A stretch of DNA of 12,886 nucleotides from an uncultured Eubacterium sp. GTDB taxonomy: Bacteria; Bacillota; Clostridia; Lachnospirales; Lachnospiraceae. Made by a program: the position numbers and the translations under genes. The stretch is taken from positions 1 to 12,886 of the forward strand of contig NZ_CALGRE010000006.1 of the NCBI RefSeq assembly GCF_937958975.1. The letters run 5' to 3'. This document shows positions 6,376 to 12,886 of the stretch, piece by piece (within the stretch, counting starts at the first letter, position 1; each line of letters starts with the position of its first letter). The notes below the pieces were generated by a model. It was not told the origin of the DNA. It saw only the letters and a program-made list of their open reading frames with translations, and did not search any database.

Positions 6376-8685
6376 ATGAAAGAAAACAGATTTACAGAGA
6401 TTGATAGCGAAAATATCAAGATGGCAGAAAAGATTTATCGGGAAAGTGAAAAGATAGAATTAAATCAAAATGTGAATGATAATATTATAAGAATTATCAG
6501 AAAATACAATAAAAAGAAAGTCAACGGTGCAAAAGTGTTTCGGATAGGAACAGCAATTGCAGCCTGTTTTGTTTTTGCAGCCGGTATGGTTATATGGAAT
6601 GATACCCATATGGACAATTCAGGAATGAATCAGATAATGCAAAAAGAGACACAGTTGCATCAAAAACAAGAAGAAAAAGTAGTAGCCTCTGCAAAAAATA
6701 TTGAAAACGTTGCAAAATCCTACGAAGAAATAAAACAAAAAATTCAACAGGTTTATGATGAAAAAAGCATCATGGAAGATGTTGCAGACGTGAATGGATT
6801 AAAAACAAAATCTGTTTCTAATGATTATTCTCCGATAGTTACACCGGATGAGTTAAAAACAGATACAAGTACAAAATCAGACAACTCATATTCGGATACA
6901 AATGAACAGACAGAAGGTGTGCATGAAGGAGATATTGTAAAAACAGATGGAAGATATATATATACTTTAATTGTGAAAAATATCGAAGACGAGGAAAAAT
7001 CTTCTTTTCAGGTCGGTGTGACAGAAGTGTCAGGAACAAAAATGAAGAAAGTTTCTACTATTAAAATTAAAGATAACAAAATAAATAAGAATGGTAATAT
7101 CTCAGAAATGTATATTTCAGGCGACAGACTGATTCTGACAGGTACAAAGTATGGTAACGAATTCAAAGGCTGTATAGATGACACAGTTAAGGCTGAAAGT
7201 AAAAAGATGTCAGTGGAGCATATAAAAACGGTAATATTTATTTATGATATTTCAGATGTGAAATCACCTAAGTTAATTAGTAAAAATGAGCAGGATGGCT
7301 ATTGTCAGGATACACGTCTTGTGGACGGATATTTATACACAGTATCTTCGTGGACAGTTTTAGATAAAGATAAGGATTACATTCCGGAAATCAATAATAA
7401 GAAAATAAAGTATGATTGTATTTGTATCCCGGAAGTGATACAGGAGTCAGCTTATGCAGTTATTACGTCTATAAATATTGAAGACGGAAAAGATATCAGG
7501 CAGAGTGCAGCAGTACTCGGAAATGCAAGTAAAGTGTATGTGAGTCAGAATCATATTTATTTGGTGAATGAAGCCTACAAGAACGATGATATTTCTGATA
7601 CCGATAAGGCAAAGAGCATAATAGCAGATTATAAAAAAAATAGAAATATTGATACGAAAAGATGTAAGGCAACAGAGCGGGAAGTTAGGGAATTGAAAAA
7701 TATTTATTCAGAGAACAGATATGATATGAGTTCAATCTCTAAAAAGCATACGGTGTCTGTCATGGAATCTTATACGGAAATGGAGATTATGAAATATGAA
7801 TATAAAGATGGAAAATTAACTTATGTTGCAAAGTGTACTTTGGAAGGACAAACGGATGACAGATTTTCTCTGGATGAAAAGGACGGATATTTGAGACTGG
7901 TAGTACACAGAGAAAGAGAAAGATATTTGGAGGCAAGTAAAAAATTTTATGATGCGAAAGGTAAGAAAATAGAGGAACAATATTTAGACAGTAAAGAATT
8001 AGACGGAGTAGTCGACAGCAATACGGTATATACGTTGGATGACAAACTAAATAAAAAAGGTGAGATTAAAGGTCTGGCAAAGAAAGAACATATCTATGCG
8101 GCAAGGTATTTGGGAGACTATGGATATTTTGTGACTTTTGAACAGACAGACCCACTATTTACCGTAGATTTTACGGATATGGAAAATCCTAAAATTATAG
8201 GAGAACTGAAAATGCCGGGATTTTCTGATTATCTTCAGTTTTTTAATGAGAAGCTACTCTTTGGAATCGGAGAGGGGGAAGAAAACAGAGGGGATGAAAT
8301 ACCTATAAAACTTGATATGTATGATGTATCAAAGGGAAGCGCTAAGCGAAAAACAAGTCTGCTGATAAAGGGGGATTGGTATACGCCGGCGAGCTATAAT
8401 TCAAAAGCGTTATTGATGGATAGCGAAAAAAATATAATAGGATTTCCGGCTGAGAGAAGTTGGCACAACAGAAATTACGAATATACAATGAAAGATTATT
8501 ATTTGTTATATTCCTATAAAAATGGAAAGTTTCAACAGTTGTGTAAGATTCAATTAAAAGGAGAAAGTGCAGAAGAGACAAGGGGGCTTTATATAGGAGA
8601 CTATTTATATGTGGTTACTCCTGAAGAAATACAGGTTGTCAATTTGAAAAATTATAAGGTTGAGGGAAAATTAAGCATAAAATAA
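6376..8685 (+). CDS. Membrane-anchored beta-propeller protein (PF09826-type), putative anti-sigma/sensor partner
   Basis: This 769-residue protein has a short cytoplasmic N terminus (1-~54), one transmembrane helix (~56-75, FRIGTAIAACFVFAAGMVIW) and a large outside part. A charged, probably coiled-coil stretch (~88-135) precedes the propeller domain (~175-769). That domain opens with TNEQTEGVHEGDIVKTDGRYIY, close to the conserved N-terminal signature of the Beta_propel family, where DE(A)D is usual and HEGD is found here. Repeated blade-like segments follow (for example VSGTKMKKVSTIKI, IFIYDISDVKSPKLIS, FTVDFTDMENPKIIGELKMPG and QVVNLKNYKVEGKL). GGAGG (6362-6366) lies inside the sigma-factor gene, 9 nt before this start. 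The topology and coupling suggest an anti-sigma or signal-sensing role, but no zinc-type anti-sigma motif (HxxxCxxC) is present in the N-terminal tail. The function is inferred from context. Confidence 0.87.
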   Translation: MKENRFTEIDSENIKMAEKIYRESEKIELNQNVNDNIIRIIRKYNKKKVNGAKVFRIGTAIAACFVFAAGMVIWNDTHMDNSGMNQIMQKETQLHQKQEEKVVASAKNIENVAKSYEEIKQKIQQVYDEKSIMEDVADVNGLKTKSVSNDYSPIVTPDELKTDTSTKSDNSYSDTNEQTEGVHEGDIVKTDGRYIYTLIVKNIEDEEKSSFQVGVTEVSGTKMKKVSTIKIKDNKINKNGNISEMYISGDRLILTGTKYGNEFKGCIDDTVKAESKKMSVEHIKTVIFIYDISDVKSPKLISKNEQDGYCQDTRLVDGYLYTVSSWTVLDKDKDYIPEINNKKIKYDCICIPEVIQESAYAVITSINIEDGKDIRQSAAVLGNASKVYVSQNHIYLVNEAYKNDDISDTDKAKSIIADYKKNRNIDTKRCKATEREVRELKNIYSENRYDMSSISKKHTVSVMESYTEMEIMKYEYKDGKLTYVAKCTLEGQTDDRFSLDEKDGYLRLVVHRERERYLEASKKFYDAKGKKIEEQYLDSKELDGVVDSNTVYTLDDKLNKKGEIKGLAKKEHIYAARYLGDYGYFVTFEQTDPLFTVDFTDMENPKIIGELKMPGFSDYLQFFNEKLLFGIGEGEENRGDEIPIKLDMYDVSKGSAKRKTSLLIKGDWYTPASYNSKALLMDSEKNIIGFPAERSWHNRNYEYTMKDYYLLYSYKNGKFQQLCKIQLKGESAEETRGLYIGDYLYVVTPEEIQVVNLKNYKVEGKLSIK

Positions 8686-8729
8686 TGAAAGCGGTTAATA
8701 ATGGTAATAGATAAAAGGGAGGACAAATT

Positions 8730-9863
8730 ATGGCAGACATAAAATTACCATTATTAAATGAAAACGGATACTATGAAATAAGAATAGAAAGCATAGGTGG
8801 ATTAGGGGCGAATCTATGTGGCAAAATGATGGGAGAACTGGCACTAAAGTTTTTAGGACTTAACAGTGCCAGTTTTTCCAGTTATGGTTCGGAAAAAACG
8901 GGAACCCCTGTAAAGGCATTTATTCGATATAGTTATCCGGAAAATGAAATAAGAGTACATTCACCGGTAAAAGAGCCTCACTTACTTTGTATTTTCCATC
9001 AGGCGCTGATGCAAAATATAGACATATTTGACGGTTGTACAGAAGAGACAAGTATTGTTGTCAATTCAGATGTGGAACCGGAAAGAATTGAGAGCCATTA
9101 TATCAAACATAATCACATTAAAGCGAATAAAATTGTCTGTGTGCCGGCTCAGAAAATTGCAATGGAAACGCATTCCAGAATTAATGTTGTTATGATGGGG
9201 GCGATGGCAAAAGTAATGGGATTTGTCGCTGTTGAGGATATCATGGAAATTTGCGAACATGCGTTAGGAAGAAAATATCCAAAAGCGATGAAAGGAAATT
9301 TAGAAGGGATTCGCAGAGGATATGAGGAGGTAACAATATACGAATGTGGTTCGTTAAAGAATGAAAAGGAAACAAAAGAGACTGTCAGTGAGAAGAAGGA
9401 TGTAAGTAGAAAATATCAGCAGGGAAAAACTGGTTATCAAAACATGACAATAGGTGGATTGAACTTGAATTTTGGAAATAGTGTTACAAATGATTTGTCA
9501 CCTTCAAGACAGGGATTTATTCCACTATTTTTGCAGGATAAATGTATTAATTGTGGTTTGTGTGATTCTACCTGCCCTGATATGGTATTTCAATTTGAAC
9601 CCGGAGAATATAAGGACAGGAAAATGATGGTAAATACAGGATTAGACTATTTTCACTGTAAAGGATGTCTGAGATGTGTGGAAGTATGCCCTACAGGTGC
9701 TCTGGTAAAAGGATTGGAATCAGACTATGATACGAAACCTTGGTTTGTGCCGAATAAAGAATTAATTAGAGTGCCCGACTATTATGAAAAGTCGGGTGCA
9801 GATGGTTTTATTACATCAGAGTCATATTTAACGGAAAAGAGAATAGAAGGCGGAGAAGTGTAA
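8730..9863 (+). CDS. 2-oxoacid:ferredoxin oxidoreductase, fused gamma-delta chain
   Basis: This 377-residue subunit belongs to a thiamine-dependent enzyme that oxidatively decarboxylates a 2-oxoacid to an acyl-CoA and reduces ferredoxin. Residues ~14-200 are the gamma domain: IESIGGLGANLCGKMMGELA, then SYGSEKTGTPVKAFIR, and INVVMMGAMA further on. A linker (~205-260) leads to a delta-type 2[4Fe-4S] ferredoxin domain with C272-x2-C275-x2-C278-x3-C282-P and C310-x2-C313-x2-C316-x3-C320-P; all eight ligands are present. AAAGGGAGG (8714-8722) is 7 nt from the ATG. The alpha-beta chain begins 12 nt downstream, completing the enzyme. The substrate (pyruvate, branched-chain 2-oxoacid, 2-oxoglutarate or an aromatic one) cannot be read from this chain. 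The gene is 44 bp after the beta-propeller gene with no terminator between them. Confidence 0.92.
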   Translation: MADIKLPLLNENGYYEIRIESIGGLGANLCGKMMGELALKFLGLNSASFSSYGSEKTGTPVKAFIRYSYPENEIRVHSPVKEPHLLCIFHQALMQNIDIFDGCTEETSIVVNSDVEPERIESHYIKHNHIKANKIVCVPAQKIAMETHSRINVVMMGAMAKVMGFVAVEDIMEICEHALGRKYPKAMKGNLEGIRRGYEEVTIYECGSLKNEKETKETVSEKKDVSRKYQQGKTGYQNMTIGGLNLNFGNSVTNDLSPSRQGFIPLFLQDKCINCGLCDSTCPDMVFQFEPGEYKDRKMMVNTGLDYFHCKGCLRCVEVCPTGALVKGLESDYDTKPWFVPNKELIRVPDYYEKSGADGFITSESYLTEKRIEGGEV

Positions 9864-9875
9864 AGGGGAAAAAGT

Positions 9876-12092
9876 ATGGAATATCAATTAATGGAATTTT
9901 CATCGGGAAATGAGATTGCAGCTATGGCGGTGAAACAGATTGGCTATGACATTATGGGGTATTATCCGATAACACCGTCTACGCAGGTAGCTGAAAATCT
10001 GGATTTAATGCGTGCAGATGGAAAAACAGATATTGTAATGATTGCAGCAGAGGGAGAGCACAGCGCAGCCGGGGTGTGTTATGGTGCGTCGGTAGGTGGT
10101 GGCAGAGTGTTTAATGCTACCAGTGCAAATGGTCTTTTGTATGCCATTGAGCAGCTTCCGGTACAATCAGGAACAAGATATCCGATGGTTATGAATATAG
10201 CCTGTCGTACGGTTTCCGGACCGTTATCAATAAAGGGTGACCATAGTGATATTATGTATATGCTAAATTGTGGATGGCCAATTTTCTTTGCACATACAGT
10301 GCAGCAGGTGTATGATTTTAACCTTATGGCAATAAAGCTGGCAGAGAATGTGAGACTTCCGGTAGCAGTTGCATATGACGGATTTTTTACAAGTCATCAG
10401 AAGAAGAAGTGTTATCGCTTTGCAAATGATGAGACGGTAAAAAAATTCATTGGTAAGAAAAAGGACAAGTATGCCTTTTTAGATTTAGATAATCCAATTA
10501 CAGTTGGTTCTTATATGAATGAGCCGGATTTGATAAATAACAGGTATCAACAGTATCTGGCAATGGACAGTGTCAGAAGAGAATTACCAAAAATATTTGA
10601 CGAATATATGAAGTATTCAGGAAGACAATATCAGGAAGTGGAAACCTATAGGACAGAAAATGCGGAAATAATAATGATTATGCTGGGTTCCAGTTTCGAT
10701 ACCACAATGGTTGCAGTAGACAAGCTGCGGGAGAAAGGGAAAAAAGTAGGAGTGCTCACTCTGAATATGATAAGACCTTTTCCGATAGATGAAATATGTA
10801 AATATATACATGAGGATTGCAGGGTTATTGTTGCAGACAGGCAGGACAGCTATGGTGCACAGGGTGGAAATTTATCTTTAGAGATACGGGCTGCATTTCA
10901 GCGAAGAAATAAAAAGGCAGAGGTAAAGACGATAGTATATGGTCTTGGAGGATTAGATTTTTATGTAGAAGATGCGATTCAATTGTTGGAAGGGTTTGAT
11001 TCATTGCCAGAGTTTAGTTATTACGGAATTACGAAGGGGAATGAGGATGACAAGCGAAGCAATTTCTTTGAACCGCTTACGAGAGAGAAAACAGAATTGG
11101 GATTGACAAAGGCGGAGAGTGATAGGGGGCAGGTTAAGGTTGTCGGAGGAAGTATCAACGACACTGCGGCTATGCCAAAAAGAATAGCGCCAGGCCATGG
11201 AGCATGTCCGGGATGTGGGATACCTGTCAATTTGAATTTACTTTTGAGGGCAATTGAAGACCCGGTGGTGTTACTTTTCCAGACAGGCTGCGGAATGATT
11301 GTTACAACTGCATATCCAAAAACAAGTTTTAAGGTGCCTTATGTTCATAATTTATTTCAAAACGGCGCTGCAACATTGAGTGGAATTGTTGAAATGTGTC
11401 ACATTAAGCAACAAAGAGGTGAAATACCGGAGGGGGACATTGTTTTCATAATGGTTAGTGGAGATGGTGGAATGGATATTGGTATGGGTTCTGCTCTCGG
11501 AACCGCTCTCAGGGGACATAGGATGATAATATTTGAGTATGATAACGGTGGTTATATGAATACAGGATATCAGCTATCTTATTCTACACCTAAAGGTGCG
11601 AGAAGCTCAACTTCTCATGTAGGTCCACAGCAGTATGGGAAATCATTCTTTCACAAGGATATGGCACAGATTATGGCAGCGTCAAACGTACCATATGTGG
11701 CGACGGTAGCAGAGTCTAATCCTGTTGATTTTATGAAAAAAGCAGCCAAGGCAGCCTATTACGCAAAGAATAGAGGAACTGCATATATCAAGGCATTGTC
11801 TGCATGCCCGCTGAACTGGAACGACAATCCGGCGAAAGAGAGAAGTGTTATTGAGGCTGCGGTCAACAGCTGTTATTTTCCACTTTATGAGGTGGAAGAG
11901 GGAATTACAAAGTTAAGCTTTAATCCGGAAAAAAGTAAGAAAAAAATACCGGTAGAAGATTGGTTGTCTATGATGGGCAGGACAAAACATTTAGCAAAAG
12001 AAGAATATAAGAGTGTGGTTGAAGAACTTCAGAAAGAGATTGATATAAGATTTAAGAAGTTAATTGAAAAATCAGAAAATGAATATTTATAA
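9876..12092 (+). CDS. 2-oxoacid:ferredoxin oxidoreductase, fused alpha-beta chain (thiamine diphosphate-binding)
   Basis: This 738-residue catalytic chain has an alpha part (~1-390) with YYPITPST (29-36), R111 in CRTVSGPLSIKGDHSD (a stretch resembling pyruvate:ferredoxin oxidoreductase) and AYDGFFTSH. A transketolase C-terminal-like domain (~262-370) contains DRQDSYGAQGG. A linker (~385-435) is followed by the beta part (~436-738). This holds GHGACPGCG, the thiamine-diphosphate motif VSGDGGMDIG running to EYDNGGYMNTG (G529-D530 to N557), and Cys 444, 447, 472 and 644, which fit the four ligands of the proximal [4Fe-4S] cluster. GGGG (9865-9868) is 7 nt from the ATG. With the gamma-delta chain just upstream it gives a complete two-polypeptide enzyme. 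Pyruvate is plausible from the alpha motifs, but a branched-chain 2-oxoacid remains possible, so no symbol is given. Confidence 0.92.
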   Translation: MEYQLMEFSSGNEIAAMAVKQIGYDIMGYYPITPSTQVAENLDLMRADGKTDIVMIAAEGEHSAAGVCYGASVGGGRVFNATSANGLLYAIEQLPVQSGTRYPMVMNIACRTVSGPLSIKGDHSDIMYMLNCGWPIFFAHTVQQVYDFNLMAIKLAENVRLPVAVAYDGFFTSHQKKKCYRFANDETVKKFIGKKKDKYAFLDLDNPITVGSYMNEPDLINNRYQQYLAMDSVRRELPKIFDEYMKYSGRQYQEVETYRTENAEIIMIMLGSSFDTTMVAVDKLREKGKKVGVLTLNMIRPFPIDEICKYIHEDCRVIVADRQDSYGAQGGNLSLEIRAAFQRRNKKAEVKTIVYGLGGLDFYVEDAIQLLEGFDSLPEFSYYGITKGNEDDKRSNFFEPLTREKTELGLTKAESDRGQVKVVGGSINDTAAMPKRIAPGHGACPGCGIPVNLNLLLRAIEDPVVLLFQTGCGMIVTTAYPKTSFKVPYVHNLFQNGAATLSGIVEMCHIKQQRGEIPEGDIVFIMVSGDGGMDIGMGSALGTALRGHRMIIFEYDNGGYMNTGYQLSYSTPKGARSSTSHVGPQQYGKSFFHKDMAQIMAASNVPYVATVAESNPVDFMKKAAKAAYYAKNRGTAYIKALSACPLNWNDNPAKERSVIEAAVNSCYFPLYEVEEGITKLSFNPEKSKKKIPVEDWLSMMGRTKHLAKEEYKSVVEELQKEIDIRFKKLIEKSENEYL

Positions 12093-12107
12093 TAAGGGGG
12101 AAATAAA

Positions 12108-12704
12108 ATGGCAGTAGATTTTAAGACAAGTGAGACAAAGGATAATCTTATGAGAGCGTTTGCAGGAGAAAGCCAGGCAAGAAACAGATATACGTTTGGG
12201 GCACAGCAGGCAAATAAGGAAAAGCAGCAGGCAATTGCAAAGGTATTTATTTATACAGCAAATCAGGAAAAAGAACATGCTGAAATATTTTATAACCATT
12301 TAAAAGAATTGGGTGGAGAGACAATTCATGTGGACGGTGGTTATCCGGTAGATATCACGGATGATTTGGCGGAACTTTTGAGAATGGCACAGCACAATGA
12401 GTATGAAGAGCATGATGATGTTTATCAAAAATTTGGTGACAAGGCAAAAGAAGAAGGATTCTTAAATGTTGCTAATTCTTTCTATATGATTGCAAAAATT
12501 GAAAAATATCACGGTGATAGATTTGGCAAATTTGCAAAATGGTTGGAAGATAATAAACTTCATGTTTCGGATGTTAAAACGGGATGGATTTGCTTGAATT
12601 GTGGTCATATTTATGAAGGAGAAAGGGCGCCGGAAAAATGTCCTGTGTGTGACCATGATAAAGGATATTTTATTCGCCTAGAGCTGTCTCCGTTTGCAGA
12701 GTAG
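12108..12704 (+). CDS. rbr: Rubrerythrin
   Basis: This 198-residue cytoplasmic diiron-rubredoxin protein reduces hydrogen peroxide in anaerobes, using electrons from rubredoxin or NADH-linked donors. The four-helix diiron domain (1-~150) shows the expected ligands: E21 in FAGESQARNRY, E54 and H57 in NQEKEHAE, E98 and E101 in NEYEEH, and E132 and H135 in IEKYHGDRF. The C-terminal rubredoxin-type Fe(Cys)4 domain has C162-x2-C165 (WICLNCGHIYEG) and C178-x2-C181 (APEKCPVCDH). Length is typical. AAGGGGG (12094-12100) is 7 nt from the ATG, and the gene begins 15 nt after the oxidoreductase stop, so it is probably the last gene of that operon. This fits protection of the oxygen-sensitive Fe-S/thiamine enzyme, although the functional link is inferred from position only. 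Confidence 0.96.
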   Translation: MAVDFKTSETKDNLMRAFAGESQARNRYTFGAQQANKEKQQAIAKVFIYTANQEKEHAEIFYNHLKELGGETIHVDGGYPVDITDDLAELLRMAQHNEYEEHDDVYQKFGDKAKEEGFLNVANSFYMIAKIEKYHGDRFGKFAKWLEDNKLHVSDVKTGWICLNCGHIYEGERAPEKCPVCDHDKGYFIRLELSPFAE

Positions 12705-12715
12705 GTAAATAAAAT

Positions 12716-12886
12716 AAATCCAGTTCAGCCACCAGCTCGAAGCATTAGCTTCTTGCTTTGATGGCTCACCGATGAGCTACTATAAAAAATCCAGTTCAGC
12801 CACCAGCTCGAAGCATAGCTTCTCGCTTTGATGGCTCACCGATGAGCTACTATAAAAAATCCAGTTCAGCCACCAGCTCGAAGCAT
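12716..12886. repeat. Tandem ~70-bp direct repeat with internal hairpins, cut by the window end
   Basis: Three head-to-tail copies begin with CCAGTTCAGCCACCAGCTCG at 12720, 12791 and 12861. Copy 1 is 71 bp, copy 2 is 70 bp and copy 3 is truncated after 26 bp. Copies 1 and 2 differ by one inserted T (12745-12746 region) and one T/C change (12754 vs 12824). Each full unit can form two hairpins: GAAGC-ATA-GCTTC (12810-12814/12818-12822) and GCTCA-CCGA-TGAGC (12834-12838/12843-12847). The insertion in copy 1 falls in the first loop and the T/C change lies just outside the 5-bp stem, so both stems are kept. AAAAAAT separates the copies. GC content is higher than in the surrounding DNA. The array starts 15 bp after the rubrerythrin stop, where a terminator would be expected. 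No open reading frame or CRISPR-like spacer is seen, and its family is not recognised. Confidence 0.9.

Noticed and set aside
6376..6700. A zinc-type anti-sigma domain at the start of the propeller protein
   Set aside because: The N-terminal ~54 residues contain no Cys and no His, so the HxxxCxxC signature is absent. Any anti-sigma role rests on topology and gene pairing only.
12786..12847. An intrinsic terminator formed by the repeat hairpins
   Set aside because: On the plus strand neither hairpin is followed by a T-run (A-runs follow). On the minus strand the T-run lies about 9 nt from the nearest stem, too far for a standard terminator.
12716..12886. A CRISPR array or a tRNA cluster
   Set aside because: The whole ~70-bp unit is repeated with no unique spacers, so it is not CRISPR. 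Folding by eye gives no cloverleaf, TPsiC-like arm or 3' CCA context on either strand.

Overview
The window is low-GC, densely coded DNA with strong AGGAGG-type ribosome-binding sites. Its gene set (DUF4474, DUF1275, a VanR/VanS-like pair, an ECF sigma factor with a beta-propeller partner, a fused 2-oxoacid:ferredoxin oxidoreductase, rubrerythrin) fits an anaerobic Clostridia genome, most likely a gut Lachnospiraceae. The species is inferred only loosely; no rRNA, tRNA or marker gene is present. Nothing points to a phage, plasmid, CRISPR array or insertion sequence.

Both ends look like contig ends. Bases 1-51 are not bacterial: they match the Illumina TruSeq index adapter (P7 tail, 8-base index, read-2 primer site, one mismatch). 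The last ~170 bases are a ~70-bp direct repeat, cut off in its third copy, where a short-read assembly would be expected to stop.

Layout. (1) 69-998, minus strand: a membrane-anchored DUF4474 protein with a Lys/Cys tail, divergent from the rest. (2) 1157-3651: a DUF1275 membrane protein, a VanR-type response regulator and a VanS-type histidine kinase in one tight operon (regulator and kinase overlap by 8 bp). (3) 3711-5699: a pair of bacterial PH (bPH2) membrane proteins of the YdbS/YdbT type, with their own likely promoter and a strong terminator at 5717-5749. (4) 5838-8685: an ECF sigma factor and a membrane-anchored beta-propeller protein 1 nt apart, preceded by a candidate ECF-type promoter. 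(5) 8730-12704: a 2-oxoacid:ferredoxin oxidoreductase encoded as two fused chains (gamma-delta, then alpha-beta), followed 15 nt later by rubrerythrin. (6) 12716-12886: the repeat array.

Regions 2-4 read as consecutive envelope-sensing or envelope-stress modules: a two-component system, PH-domain membrane proteins, and an ECF sigma factor with a surface-exposed partner. This grouping is inference from family knowledge and adjacency. Region 5 is anaerobic central metabolism: an oxygen-sensitive Fe-S/thiamine enzyme next to a peroxide-scavenging diiron protein. I see no clearly new system. The repeat array, the uncharacterised ECF/beta-propeller pair and the vanA-less VanRS-like locus are the parts most worth a second look.
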